Source: Moryella indoligenes (GTDB lineage: Bacteria > Bacillota > Clostridia > Lachnospirales > Lachnospiraceae). From it: 64,000 nt of DNA. The position numbers were made by a program, and so were the translations under genes. The notes beneath the pieces were generated by a model. It saw only the letters and a list, made by a program, of their open reading frames with translations, searched no databases and was not told the origin of the DNA. The stretch covers positions 112,162 to 176,161 of the forward strand of contig NZ_JAUSTO010000005.1 of the NCBI RefSeq assembly GCF_030812885.1. Direction: 5' to 3'. How positions within the stretch are numbered: position 1 is the first letter of the stretch; each line of letters opens with the position of its first letter. Of this stretch, positions 51,929 through 61,065 are shown one piece after another.

Positions 51929-52978
51929 TCAATATTTCTCAATATCTGCCATAATGGCATCCAGATCGTAATCCGGATAAGCCTGACGATACCAGTCATA
52001 AACCGGCCGGCAGCTCTCCTTAAATACTCCTCTCTGCGCATCGGTCAAAATGGTTACTTCCATCGTCTTCTTCATCTCTTCCAGATAACTGTCCAGCTTG
52101 TCCGCATAATCCTGACGCTCTTTGTCTACCGCTTCCTGCACTGCCTGAACAACGATCTGCTGAAGATCTTCCGGAAGAGACCGGTAGAACTGCTCCGAAA
52201 TAAAGATGACGGAGGTGTCCTGCACATGTCCAAGATCCGTGTAATATTTCTGAACCTCATTAAACTTGGAGTCCATGGAAAGAATCAAACCATTATCCTG
52301 TCCGTCGACCGCCCCCTGTTGAAGTGCGCTGAACAGCTCGGAAAACTGCATGGAAACCGGCGCTGCCCCAAGAGACTCAAAGGTCTTAATATACACATCC
52401 GAGGTCATCACGCGTAATTTCAACCCATTCATATCTGCCGGGGAAGAGACCGCTCTCTTGCTGTTTGTCAATGCGCGCGCATCGTTATAGAAGTATCCGA
52501 GTACACGGACGTTGGTCTGCTCCAGAAATCTGTCTTCTATCGCTTTTATCGTCTCCCCCTTATCAAAATACTGAAAGGACTGCTCCTTGCTGCTGAAAAG
52601 AAACGGCAGTGCGTACGGTGTGTAGAGATCGGAAAACTGTGTGACCGAAGCAGAGGATACATCTCCCATCTGCACTGTACCACCCGGCTGCTGCATCTGC
52701 TGGAAACAGTCACTGAACGCTCCGAGCTTATTATTGTTGAATACAGTCATTTCCAACCTGCCGCCAGAGAGCTCTTTCATGCGATCTGCCATCCACTTTG
52801 CATTGATTGCCTGCGGATTGGAATCGGCAACCGTATTGGCGTAATTAATTTTATATACCTTCTGCTCTGCTGCCGGTGCTGCTCCACCCGCAGCAGGCGC
52901 TTCCGCCTTTTTCGCTCCGCATCCTGCCAGCGCCGACATCATTGCCATGCCCAATACAAATGATATTACCTTTTTCAT
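51929..52978 (-). CDS. dctP: TRAP transporter substrate-binding lipoprotein (DctP)
   Basis: A 349-residue protein with a lipoprotein signal (MKKVISFVLGMAMMSALAGC, Cys20) and the DctP fold. TRAP hallmarks are WMADRMKELSGGRLEMTVF, VQMGDVSSASV, the substrate-carboxylate arginine region LKLRVMTSDVYIKTFESLGA and ALQQGAVDGQDNG. The ligand is expected to be an organic acid. The neighbouring cytoplasmic gamma-glutamyltransferase suggests a gamma-glutamyl compound. AAGGAGG precedes the ATG. Confidence 0.92.
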   Translation of the reverse strand: MKKVISFVLGMAMMSALAGCGAKKAEAPAAGGAAPAAEQKVYKINYANTVADSNPQAINAKWMADRMKELSGGRLEMTVFNNNKLGAFSDCFQQMQQPGGTVQMGDVSSASVTQFSDLYTPYALPFLFSSKEQSFQYFDKGETIKAIEDRFLEQTNVRVLGYFYNDARALTNSKRAVSSPADMNGLKLRVMTSDVYIKTFESLGAAPVSMQFSELFSALQQGAVDGQDNGLILSMDSKFNEVQKYYTDLGHVQDTSVIFISEQFYRSLPEDLQQIVVQAVQEAVDKERQDYADKLDSYLEEMKKTMEVTILTDAQRGVFKESCRPVYDWYRQAYPDYDLDAIMADIEKY

Positions 52979-53029
52979 AAAGCCCTCCTTTATTTTTGCA
53001 TTTTGCAAATTTTAATCAGCTCCCGCCGA

Positions 53030-54745
53030 TTATTTTTCCTGGCTTACACCTTCCAAAATAAAGCTTCCATCCGGCAGCAGTGCACCGCCGCAACCATCTA
53101 CCCTTCCTGTTCCGGCTGCGTAGAACTCCGTTCCCCGGCACATCACACTATTCAGCATCACACTCATGGCTTCCGCCGCCTGAGTTCGCACAATATGGTG
53201 GTTTTTTTTCTCCAGCAGAGTCAGGGTGTCCTCAGAAATCCCATATTCCGCTTCCAGCCCCTGCCTATTTGTAATGACATGGATGTAAGGAAGATTTACC
53301 AGTCTTTCCGGCGTCATGGAATAATCTACCGCATTGACAATTCCCTGCAAAATACCGCTAATAATTCTTGGCCCGCCTGCTGCGCCGATGGCAAGAAATG
53401 GACTGTCATCACGAAACAGAATACATGGCGACATGCTGGACAGCGGCGTTTTGCCTCCTTGAATTCCATTTGCGCTTCCATACGCCAATCCCTGACTTGT
53501 CATCTCTCCCTCCGCGGCTGAAAAATCAGACATCGCATTATTCAGTACAAAACCACGACCGTCCACCACGATTCCGCTGCCGAACCAGTCCCTTATGGTC
53601 TGTGTCTGAGAGACTACGTTTCCCCAACGATCCATCACCGAAAAATGAGAGGTGTTTCCCGGATACTCCTTCAGATCCAGTTCCTGTCCCGCTGCATAAT
53701 CTTCTGCTTTCACTCCAATTCTTTGAAAACGCTCTTTTGCAAACTCCTTGGAGATTATCCTGTCCGCATCTACCGCAACAAAATCCGGATCTCCGAGCGC
53801 AGCGCCTCTGTCAGCAAAAGAAATTTTCATAGCCTCCGCAATTGCATGAAGACTCGCCGCACTATTGTGCCCGCATGCCTTGAGATCTGTATGTTCCAAA
53901 ATATTCAGCATCTCCAGAACCGTGGAGCCCCCACTCGGCAGCGCAAACGCAACCACCTCGCAATCACGATAGGATGTCTTCATCGGTTCACGATATCGAG
54001 GTTTATACTCTGAGAGGTCTGCAAGAGTGAAACATCCTCCTCGCCGGTTAATCCATTCTACGATTTCCCCGGCACACGGACCCTGATAAAAATACTCCGT
54101 CCCCTGGCGGGAGATGTTTTTCAGAAGTTCTGCAAGTTCTGGATTTTTCTGGCGTTCGCCAAACTGATAGCACGATCCATTTTCCTTAAGATACAGCCTT
54201 CTCATTGCCCCCGACAGCTTCAGTTTTCTTCTGACAGAATCGTCCTCCACAGTCAGGGCTCCCGTAAAGCTGACGCCAAATCCCTCCTCTGCCAGCCGGA
54301 TCGCCGGCTGCGCCACCTCAGAAAAATCCATTGTTCCATGCGTTTTTAAGATTGTCTCGATGGTCTTCAAAAGACCCGGAACCGCCACGGACTGTCCTCC
54401 CAGATCCTTCCATTCACTCTGAACCTTTCCATCCCTCATGAACAGATGCTCCGTTGCCTGCATCGGAGCCACACCACGGCCATCTATCGCATAGCATTTT
54501 TTCTCACCTGCGGAATAAAGGAGACTGAAGCATCCGCCTCCGATGCCTGAATGATGCGGTTCCACTACAGACAGAGCAAGTGCCACAGCTGTCGCCGCGT
54601 CAAACGCATTGCCTCCGTTTCGCAGAATCGAAAGTCCTGCCCGTGTCGCATAGACACTATTGCTGCTGACAGCCCCCTGCGATCCATGTGCAACCGGTCT
54701 CCCCCAGTGTGAAGGCCACATATAAATCGAATCTTTCTCTTCCAT
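53030..54745 (-). CDS. ggt: Gamma-glutamyltransferase, no signal peptide
   Basis: A 571-residue N-terminal-nucleophile hydrolase. The large-subunit part shows GNAFDAATAVALALSVVEPH and HSGIGGGCF. The autoprocessing site and nucleophile is Thr365 in YPGNTSHFSVMD. The small-subunit part contains NNAMSDF, PLSSMSPCILF and AAGGPRIISGI. Such enzymes cleave gamma-glutamyl bonds, e.g. of glutathione. Most bacterial homologues have a signal peptide and work outside; this one starts directly with the catalytic domain, so it should be cytoplasmic. It lies between a GntR regulator and a TRAP importer, all in one direction, about 50 bases from dctP. Confidence 0.92.
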   Translation of the reverse strand: MEEKDSIYMWPSHWGRPVAHGSQGAVSSNSVYATRAGLSILRNGGNAFDAATAVALALSVVEPHHSGIGGGCFSLLYSAGEKKCYAIDGRGVAPMQATEHLFMRDGKVQSEWKDLGGQSVAVPGLLKTIETILKTHGTMDFSEVAQPAIRLAEEGFGVSFTGALTVEDDSVRRKLKLSGAMRRLYLKENGSCYQFGERQKNPELAELLKNISRQGTEYFYQGPCAGEIVEWINRRGGCFTLADLSEYKPRYREPMKTSYRDCEVVAFALPSGGSTVLEMLNILEHTDLKACGHNSAASLHAIAEAMKISFADRGAALGDPDFVAVDADRIISKEFAKERFQRIGVKAEDYAAGQELDLKEYPGNTSHFSVMDRWGNVVSQTQTIRDWFGSGIVVDGRGFVLNNAMSDFSAAEGEMTSQGLAYGSANGIQGGKTPLSSMSPCILFRDDSPFLAIGAAGGPRIISGILQGIVNAVDYSMTPERLVNLPYIHVITNRQGLEAEYGISEDTLTLLEKKNHHIVRTQAAEAMSVMLNSVMCRGTEFYAAGTGRVDGCGGALLPDGSFILEGVSQEK

Positions 54746-54774
54746 CCTCCTCCTCCATTCCCAATAAGAAATAT

Positions 54775-54786
54775 GTAATATATTAC
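54775..54786. promoter_or_regulatory. Palindrome upstream of ggt, possible GntR operator
   Basis: GTAATATATTAC is a perfect 12-bp palindrome 30 bases before the ggt start, in an AT-rich spacer, where a promoter would lie. GntR-family proteins bind such short symmetric sites. Confidence 0.4.
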
Positions 54787-54815
54787 TAATCTTAAAAAAT
54801 CACACTCCCGCATCT

Positions 54816-55526
54816 TCACTCCTTCCAGTATTCTTTCAGCGTCCTCCGATAAGCACGCAGCAGATGATGTTCCGCCGCCTCCTCCGCTTTTTCCGCCTCA
54901 TGATTTGCAACACTGTGAAAAATGGCATCATGCTCCTCTAAAATAGAATTTGCAGAAGAGGCATTGTGATAGACCGTTTGTGTCTCAAAGCGCAGATACA
55001 TATTCAGAATATTGTCAAGCATATTGTAGATTTGTCTGTTATGCGATGCCTTTGCAACTGCCCGATGAAACTGGTGATCCAGCTGATAGCTCTTCGCAAT
55101 ATCATTTTTTTCTCTGTGAATGATCAGATCCTCGTGCTCTGACAGAAGGCAGGCTTCTATGTACCTCATATCCTCTTTGTCTGCGCGCTCCGCCGCCAGC
55201 TTTGCCGTGATCCGCTCCAAATATAATCGAGCCTCCAGTATTTCGCGGATTGCCTCCTGATCCAGGCTGACGATTTTAATTCCCTTTCCTCTGCAAAATA
55301 CCAGATAACCCTCTTTTTGCAACTCCAATAAAGCCTCTCGGATGGGAGTTCTGGAGGCCCCCAGCTCTTCACACAATGCTTCCTGAGAATAAATCTTTCC
55401 GGCCTTCAGTCTCTGATAAAGGATTGCCTCCCGGATCAGTTTATAAGCCTGCTCCTTATATGTCGTTTTTCTGACCTTTTCGCCCTTGGCGAAGATTACT
55501 CCATCGTCCTTCAGATCTCTCAGCAT
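54816..55526 (-). CDS. GntR family regulator, FadR/FCD type
   Basis: A 236-residue transcription factor. The winged helix covers about 20-90 (YKEQAYKLIREAILYQRLKA, then SQEALCEELGASRTPIREALLELQKEGYL). The helical FCD ligand domain follows with its metal-binding residues in DHQFHRAV and AEHHLLRAY. FCD regulators commonly respond to organic acids or amino acids. It is the first gene of the ggt-TRAP unit and probably controls it. AT-rich palindromes flank it on both sides. Confidence 0.88.
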   Translation of the reverse strand: MLRDLKDDGVIFAKGEKVRKTTYKEQAYKLIREAILYQRLKAGKIYSQEALCEELGASRTPIREALLELQKEGYLVFCRGKGIKIVSLDQEAIREILEARLYLERITAKLAAERADKEDMRYIEACLLSEHEDLIIHREKNDIAKSYQLDHQFHRAVAKASHNRQIYNMLDNILNMYLRFETQTVYHNASSANSILEEHDAIFHSVANHEAEKAEEAAEHHLLRAYRRTLKEYWKE

Positions 55527-55685
55527 TTGGTAAAACCCTCTCGAGACAAATCATATATAACATATAATATATTTCTATCTCTAGATATAGCACTTTACAA
55601 CTATTTTGCAAGTACTTTTTTCGCTTAAATATCATTTTTCTCCAAATTAGTACGGATAATCACCCTTCTTCCGCTGGCGCAATGC

Positions 55686-55727
55686 AAAAATCAGGATTCT
55701 CCAGTGAGAGGGAGAATCCTGATTTTT
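55686..55727. terminator. Bidirectional terminator of tRNA-Leu
   Basis: AAAAATCAGGATTCTCC (55686-55702) and GGAGAATCCTGATTTTT (55711-55727) are perfect complements (17 bp) with an eight-base loop, A run on one side and T run on the other. It ends the tRNA transcript nine bases past the gene. Confidence 0.93.
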
Positions 55728-55735
55728 AATCTGTA

Positions 55736-55815
<80 letters not shown>

Positions 55816-55829
55816 AAATTACTTTTCTT

Positions 55830-55858
55830 ATTCTACGAAACCTCAATATGTCTGTCAA
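55830..55858 (-). promoter_or_regulatory. Promoter for tRNA-Leu
   Basis: TTGACA (revcomp of 55853-55858), 17-base spacer, TAGAAT (revcomp of 55830-55835), ending 15 bases before the tRNA. It overlaps the upstream region of the divergent LysR gene. Confidence 0.8.
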
Positions 55859-55913
55859 TGCACAAAAAATATGTTAAAATAATAGAACACGACAGACAAG
55901 GGGGAGCTTTCTT

Positions 55914-56864
55914 TTGGACACAAAAAATCTGAAGTATTTTGTCGGTGTCGCTCAATACGGCTCGATCAACCAGGCCGCTAAGGCCATGTACATCTCGCAG
56001 CCACAGCTGAGCCATATTATCAAGAGCATCGAGGAGGAGGTCGGCTTCGATCTGTTTCAGCGCACCAACCAGGGCTCACGGCTTACCAGAAACGGGGAGA
56101 GCTTCCTGGCCCACTGCAAGGTGATACTGAATGAGATGGAGAGTCTCGATCACTTTATCAGCCAGACACATCGCCAGGGCAGCCGCCTGGTCGTCTCCAT
56201 GACCCGTTTCTCTCACACGGCCGTCTGCTTCAATGAGGTCTGCGCGCGCCATCAGGATCAGGAGAATCTCTTTCTCCGCCTGCACGAGACCAGCACCAGC
56301 GATGTGATCGATGACGTGGCGAACGGCTACTCTGAGATCGGCGTCGTGCACTTCTCCGTGCATGAGACAGATACCATCATGCGCAACTTTGAAAACAAGC
56401 GGCTGAAATTCACCTCCATCGCCAAATTCAAGCCCTATGTGTTTCTTTCCGCAAAGCACGAGCTGCTGAAGGCGGGCCCCATCGACGAGATGGATATCAA
56501 TGACCTGCTCTCCTACGGCTTCGTTCGCTATATCGGTCAGTACGAGGACTTTTTTTACCACATTTCCACAGAGCAGGGCATCATAGATCTGAACGACTCG
56601 TCGAAGATCATCTATGTCAATGACCGCATGGAGCAGATACGCCTGCTCTCCGCCACCAATTTTTACACCATAGGCATCGCCAAATTCCCCTATCAGGGCT
56701 CGCTGTACGACGTGGTAAATATTCCACTGAAGAACTGCTCGGAGCATCTGCGCTTCGGCATCATTACCAAGGAGCACAAGAAAGCCACAGAAATCGAGCT
56801 GGAATTTATGGCGGAGGTGCGCCAGCGCTACCGCGCGCTCTCCGATGAAGTAAAAAAGCTCTGA
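55914..56864 (+). CDS. LysR family transcriptional regulator
   Basis: A 316-residue regulator. The N-terminal winged HTH reads LKYFVGVAQYGSINQAAKAM, then YISQPQLSHIIKSIEEEVGF and LFQRTNQGSRLT. The rest is a periplasmic-binding-like effector domain. The start is TTG, supported by AAGGGGGAG eight bases upstream and by the HTH beginning at once. Its target is unknown; LysR genes usually control a divergent neighbour, but here that neighbour is a tRNA gene. The small DUF3343 gene converges from the other side. Confidence 0.88.
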   Translation: MDTKNLKYFVGVAQYGSINQAAKAMYISQPQLSHIIKSIEEEVGFDLFQRTNQGSRLTRNGESFLAHCKVILNEMESLDHFISQTHRQGSRLVVSMTRFSHTAVCFNEVCARHQDQENLFLRLHETSTSDVIDDVANGYSEIGVVHFSVHETDTIMRNFENKRLKFTSIAKFKPYVFLSAKHELLKAGPIDEMDINDLLSYGFVRYIGQYEDFFYHISTEQGIIDLNDSSKIIYVNDRMEQIRLLSATNFYTIGIAKFPYQGSLYDVVNIPLKNCSEHLRFGIITKEHKKATEIELEFMAEVRQRYRALSDEVKKL

Positions 56865-56874
56865 ATGTTTTATG

Positions 56875-57105
56875 CTACCAGCGGAAGCTGTGCCGAAAGA
56901 AACCGGCCGGCTTCAGCTTCCCTTCCAGCGCCCGGTCAAGCTCCGGGCGCTTTTCTATGGGCAGCCGCCACGCAAGACCGCAGTCCGCATGAATATCCGG
57001 CGGCAGCGGGATGAGACGTCCCGGAACAGCTGCTGCACGACACAGCTCCTCCGCCCGCATCGCATCCGCGGTGGAGAAAAAGCTGACAACCAGCTCCTCC
57101 TTCAT
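56875..57105 (-). CDS. DUF3343 family protein (putative Se/S carrier-like)
   Basis: A 76-residue protein: VVSFFSTADAMRAEELCRAA followed by GRLIPLPPDIHADCGLAWRL. The conserved ADCGLA cysteine and second Cys are typical of DUF3343, proposed Se/S carrier-like proteins encoded with YedF and cysteine desulfurases. It overlaps the class V aminotransferase gene by ATGA and is translated with it. Confidence 0.75.
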   Translation of the reverse strand: MKEELVVSFFSTADAMRAEELCRAAAVPGRLIPLPPDIHADCGLAWRLPIEKRPELDRALEGKLKPAGFFRHSFRW

Positions 57106-58262
57106 GTCTCTCCCCCTCTCTCTTCCGCGAGCTCACGCACGGCCTCTGCCGCCTGCATGAGCTCTGCCTCCGTATTAAAACAGCCAAAGGATATGCGCAC
57201 TGCCCCCTGCTCTTTGGTTCCAAGCGCGGCGTGCATGCGGGGGGCGCAATGTGCGCCCGCCCGCGTCGTGATGCCGTAGCGCTCAGAGAGCGCATCCGCA
57301 AGCTCCGCGGAGGGAATATCCCGGAGGTTAAAGGCGATCGTCGCGCTGTGCTCCCCCTCCTCTGCCCCATAAATCCGTATTCCTTCAATTTTTCCAAGCT
57401 GCGCCCGGAAGCTTTTCAGAATCCCCTGCTCTCTCCTGTGTACGCTCTCCACGCCGACCGTCTGCAGATAACGCACCGCGGCGCCGAGACCACAGATCCC
57501 CGGCCCGTTCAGAGTCCCCGCCTCCAGATGCTCCGGATAGTTCTCCGGCTGCGCCCGCTCATAGGAGCGAATGCCGGTCCCGCCGCTGATCAGCGGTCGC
57601 AGCTCCACCCCTGGAGCGACCAGAAGGCCGCCGATACCCTGTGGTCCCATGAGCCCCTTGTGGCCGGTAAAGCAGAGCAGATCCGCCTTTATTTCCCGCA
57701 TATCGATCGGAATGCTTCCTGCACTCTGCGCGGCGTCGACGAGACACAGCGCACCGGCGCGATGCGCGAGCGCCGAGATCTGAGAGACATCAAGAACCGC
57801 CCCGGTGAGATTGGAGGCGTGGGTACAGATCACAAGCTTCGGAGTGGGCAGGGTGCTGTCACTCAGCCGCTGGCGAAGCCAGGAGAGCGAGAGTCTCCCC
57901 TCCGCATCGGCACGCCAGAACTCCAGCCGGATTCCCTGCTGACGCAGCCGATACAGAGGACGCAGCACAGAATTGTGATCCCAATCTGTCGCGATCACTG
58001 TATCTCCGGGGTTCAGCAGGCCAAAAATCGCAGTGTTCAGCGCCTGCGTCGCATTGGCTGTAAATACCACCCGCTCCGCTGCGTCAAAGCCAAAGAGCTC
58101 CGCAACTGACTGCCGCACAGCCCAGATCTGCCTTGCGGCAGAGAGCTCTGCCGCTGAGGCCCCGCGTGCAGCACTGCCCATCCCGGAGAGCGCCTCCAGC
58201 ACGGCTTTACGCACACAGTCCGGCTTATGGAAGGAGGTCGCCGCCTGATTGAGATAGATCAT
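57102..58262 (-). CDS. Class V aminotransferase / cysteine desulfurase family
   Basis: A 386-residue PLP enzyme. Features: MIYLNQAATSFHKPDCVRKA at the start, FTANATQALNTAIFGLL, ATDWDHNSVLRPLYRL, and the PLP lysine in LLCFTGHKGLMGPQGIGGL. The C-terminal THxCxxP-like part reads TTRAGAHCAPRMHAALG with the catalytic cysteine. This is the cysteine desulfurase-like family found with YedF in selenium-using Clostridia; it may deliver S or Se from cysteine/selenocysteine. It is followed by DUF3343 and preceded by yedF (13 bases). Confidence 0.88.
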   Translation of the reverse strand: MIYLNQAATSFHKPDCVRKAVLEALSGMGSAARGASAAELSAARQIWAVRQSVAELFGFDAAERVVFTANATQALNTAIFGLLNPGDTVIATDWDHNSVLRPLYRLRQQGIRLEFWRADAEGRLSLSWLRQRLSDSTLPTPKLVICTHASNLTGAVLDVSQISALAHRAGALCLVDAAQSAGSIPIDMREIKADLLCFTGHKGLMGPQGIGGLLVAPGVELRPLISGGTGIRSYERAQPENYPEHLEAGTLNGPGICGLGAAVRYLQTVGVESVHRREQGILKSFRAQLGKIEGIRIYGAEEGEHSATIAFNLRDIPSAELADALSERYGITTRAGAHCAPRMHAALGTKEQGAVRISFGCFNTEAELMQAAEAVRELAEERGGET

Positions 58263-58275
58263 CGAGACGCTCCTT

Positions 58276-58929
58276 TCAGAGACGTATCACCTTGTCCGCA
58301 GAGAGCAGACTCTCTGAAATCGCATACATATTTGTGACGCCCCCCACGCAGAGCTTTTCCTTGATTCCATAGAAGTCAAGGCAGGTTCCGCAGGTCAGAA
58401 TCTCCACGCCGCGCTCCGAGAGCTGCTGAAGATCCGCAAGGGACTCGCTGCCCTCAGTCGTGAGGCGCGCACCGCCGTTGAAAAAGAGGAGCTGCTTCGG
58501 CAGCTGCTCCGACTGCGTGAGCGCAAAGATATAGCCCTTCATGAGCTGTGCTCCGAGCCTGTCGTCCCCCTGCCCCATCACGGCACTGCCAAACGCGATC
58601 ACTGTGTTGGCGGCAATGCGCGCATGCAGTGTCTCCGCACTCTGCGGCAGTGCGCAGTTCAGTTCTCTAATGAGGCGTTGATCCTCCGTCTCGCTCCTCA
58701 GATCGCTCTCCGCAGCTTCCCGCGGCCGGAGAGAAAGTTTCCATCCGTCGCTTCGTTTTTCGATCTCCGTGTCACAGTGCTTCTGCTCCGCCATGCGCTT
58801 CAGATTCTCAACAGCAGTCTCATTATCCACTTTGATTTCCAGTATCTCTCCCTGCGGAAGTCCTGCGAGCGCCTTCAGCGCCAGCACAACTGGCTGGGGA
58901 CAGGGCTTTCCATATGCGTCAATTTTCAT
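58276..58929 (-). CDS. yedF: Selenium-metabolism sulfurtransferase-like protein YedF
   Basis: A 217-residue two-part protein. The first 70 residues are a TusA/SirA domain with GKPCPQPVVLALKAL (Cys10 in the CPxP motif). The C-terminal 110 residues are DsrE-like (VIAFGSAVMGQGDDRLGAQL, then LTCGTCLDFYG-type ILTCGTCLDFYGIKEKL). This fusion is the YedF protein that accompanies selD-type selenium use. Those genes are not in the window. It overlaps the upstream phosphatase gene by ATGA. Confidence 0.88.
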   Translation of the reverse strand: MKIDAYGKPCPQPVVLALKALAGLPQGEILEIKVDNETAVENLKRMAEQKHCDTEIEKRSDGWKLSLRPREAAESDLRSETEDQRLIRELNCALPQSAETLHARIAANTVIAFGSAVMGQGDDRLGAQLMKGYIFALTQSEQLPKQLLFFNGGARLTTEGSESLADLQQLSERGVEILTCGTCLDFYGIKEKLCVGGVTNMYAISESLLSADKVIRL

Positions 58930-59756
58930 TTTTCCTCTCCCTTCATCTGGAATCCAAGTATTTCCTCCGGAAGATAATGTCCCTCCCGCGCAACTCCGGC
59001 GGACGCCGCAACCAGACCGGAGGGCCCGTCATAGCGAAGCGGTCTCCCCTCAATATCTGTGACGATGCAGCCGGCCTCCTCTGCAATCAGAGCCCCCGCC
59101 GCAAAATCCCAGAGACCGAGACGCAGCTCGTAAAAGACTCCCGCAGCGCCGAGCGCCATCTGGCAGAGATCCCATGCGGCTGCACCGAGACGGCGAATAT
59201 CCATGCTGAGATTCATATAGCGACGCGCAAGCGCAAAGGTCAGGTCCTGAAGCCCGTCATAGTAGGGAGCTGTTCCGAAAAGCACCATGCTGTGCGCAAG
59301 ATCACGCTGACAGGAGCCAATTCGCTTCCCGTTGCAGAAGGCGCCTTTTCCCCGCTCCGCGTGAAGCATCATGTCGTGATAGGGATTATAGATCACAGCG
59401 AGCCAAGGCTCTCCGTCCGCAAGCAGCGCGATTGAGCAGACGCTGGGGCGTATCCCGGCCAGAAAGTTGGCCGTTCCGTCGATCGGATCGATCACAAAGG
59501 TATAACCGCTGCGATATTCCTCGCGAAAGCACTCCTCTCCCTCCTCTTCCCCCAGAAAGTGAGCCTCCGGAAGCAGCGGCTTCAGGGCCTGGAAGAGGAA
59601 TTCCTGCACCTTTCGATCATATTCCGTCACGAAATTGCCGTGGCCCTCCTTCTCTGATGTCTTCCGCTCAATATCCGACGCGGAGAGCATGATCTCTCCC
59701 GCTCTCCGCGCCACTGCCTCGATCTGCTCTATTAATTCACTGCCCTCTCTCATCAT
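58926..59756 (-). CDS. Inositol monophosphatase family protein
   Basis: A 276-residue Mg2+-dependent phosphatase of the SuhB/IMPase family. Metal site residues are visible: FLGEEEG (about 94), the signature DPIDGTANF (about 117) and the C-terminal LWDFAAGALIAEEAG. Natural substrate may be inositol phosphate, a nucleotide such as PAP, or a sugar phosphate. AAGGAGG is directly before the first of two consecutive ATGs. It starts the transcript with yedF, the class V aminotransferase and DUF3343. Confidence 0.88.
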   Translation of the reverse strand: MMREGSELIEQIEAVARRAGEIMLSASDIERKTSEKEGHGNFVTEYDRKVQEFLFQALKPLLPEAHFLGEEEGEECFREEYRSGYTFVIDPIDGTANFLAGIRPSVCSIALLADGEPWLAVIYNPYHDMMLHAERGKGAFCNGKRIGSCQRDLAHSMVLFGTAPYYDGLQDLTFALARRYMNLSMDIRRLGAAAWDLCQMALGAAGVFYELRLGLWDFAAGALIAEEAGCIVTDIEGRPLRYDGPSGLVAASAGVAREGHYLPEEILGFQMKGEEK

Positions 59757-59828
59757 TCAGCCTCCTTATATGTCTTCTTCTTTTTATAGCGGGAAAATGC
59801 AGACCAAAGCCCGCATTTTCTCCAATCG

Positions 59829-60701
59829 CTACAGTCTTCTTCTCCATGCCTCCAGGCGATAGCGCTGCTTCTCCTTTGCCTCTTCCAGCTGCCTTAAAAG
59901 TCTCGGAATGTCCTCATTGAAGGTTCCGGCAAGAACCACATAGTTGGAGGCGTGATTGGTCCTGAACACTGTTCCCGGAGAATCAATATGCTTTAAAAAG
60001 AGCTCCGTCTCCAGCACGATCTCATCCGGTACGAGCAGCTCCCGCTCGCCCCGTGCAATCTCCTGCGCCATGGGAGAATTCTCCGTGAGATGCAGGGTCA
60101 GTATGGAGGCATACTCCGGATTCATCGCATTGATCAGCTCCGCCGAGCGAACCGCGTGTGCCTCTATTCCCTTTCTTCCGCCGAGCCCTGAAATGAGTGT
60201 CACCGAGGTCTTCAGGCCACAGCGCTTCAGCTTCTGGCCAGCTGCAATGATCTCCGCCGCGGTCTCTCCCTTGCAGATCGCCCGGAGCACTGCATCGTCC
60301 CCGGACTCCGCTCCCAAATATATCATCTGAAGTCCGGCCTCCGAGAGCGCTCTCAGCTCCTCCTCAGACTTCCTCAGCACATCCTTTGCCGTGCCATAGG
60401 AGGTGATGCGCTCGACAGCCGGAAAGTTTCTGTGTACATACTGGAGCAGCTCCAGCAGGGTATCTGTCGGCACAATCAGTGCATCTCCGTCCGCAAAAAA
60501 GACGCGCTGAACCCAGGGCCCGTACATCTCCCGGCACTCATCCAGATCCTGCATGATCTCCTCCTTCTTCCGTATGCGGAACTGCTTGTCCGCATACATA
60601 TGACAGAAGGTGCATTGATTGTGAGAACATCCGATTGTCACCTGGATAATAAGACTCCGCGCCTCACTCGGCGGACGGTAAACATCTCCCTCATATCGCA
60701 T
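59829..60701 (-). CDS. Radical SAM protein
   Basis: A 290-residue iron-sulfur enzyme. The cluster motif is CSHNQCTFC (Cys25, Cys30, Cys33), i.e. C-x4-C-x2-C rather than the common C-x3-C-x2-C, a spacing seen in one group of Clostridial radical SAM proteins beginning GCSHN. SAM-domain landmarks are VFFADGDALIVPTD, QMIYLGAESGDDAVL and SVTLISGLGG. Reaction unknown. The ATG of MRYEGDVYRP is supported by the family start and by a promoter whose start site would be near 60,761; a longer in-frame start would lie outside the message. Confidence 0.85.
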   Translation of the reverse strand: MRYEGDVYRPPSEARSLIIQVTIGCSHNQCTFCHMYADKQFRIRKKEEIMQDLDECREMYGPWVQRVFFADGDALIVPTDTLLELLQYVHRNFPAVERITSYGTAKDVLRKSEEELRALSEAGLQMIYLGAESGDDAVLRAICKGETAAEIIAAGQKLKRCGLKTSVTLISGLGGRKGIEAHAVRSAELINAMNPEYASILTLHLTENSPMAQEIARGERELLVPDEIVLETELFLKHIDSPGTVFRTNHASNYVVLAGTFNEDIPRLLRQLEEAKEKQRYRLEAWRRRL

Positions 60702-60767
60702 AAAAATACCTCTGCTGACTTTGCAGCCCTTCCCCGATTGCTTCGCCGTTCTCCGGCAGACAGCTCT

Positions 60768-60797
60768 ATTATAGGCCAGAAGAGCCTCCTGTTGCAA
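60768..60797 (-). promoter_or_regulatory. Promoter for the radical SAM gene
   Basis: TTGCAA (revcomp of 60792-60797), 18-base spacer, TATAAT (revcomp of 60768-60773). Predicted start leaves a 60-nt leader. The rest of 60,800-61,060 shows no gene. Confidence 0.6.
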
Positions 60798-61065
60798 GGA
60801 CAGAAGACTCTTTTCGCTGAGTACCGAAGACGCATCAGTCATACTGTTTTTTCTCTTTGACAGGCAGTGGTCGGGCAGAAAAAACGCCAAAAAAGCTCCA
60901 ACCCATTCTTCACAAATCTAAAGAATAAGCTGACTCTCTATGTAAGATATCTATATTCAGTTTTGATAACAGGTGAAGACACATGACAACAAAACTTCTG
61001 GGCATAAAAAACCCCGGAAAACGTTTGCTCCCCCCTCACAGGGGTAACAAGTGATTCCTGGGATA

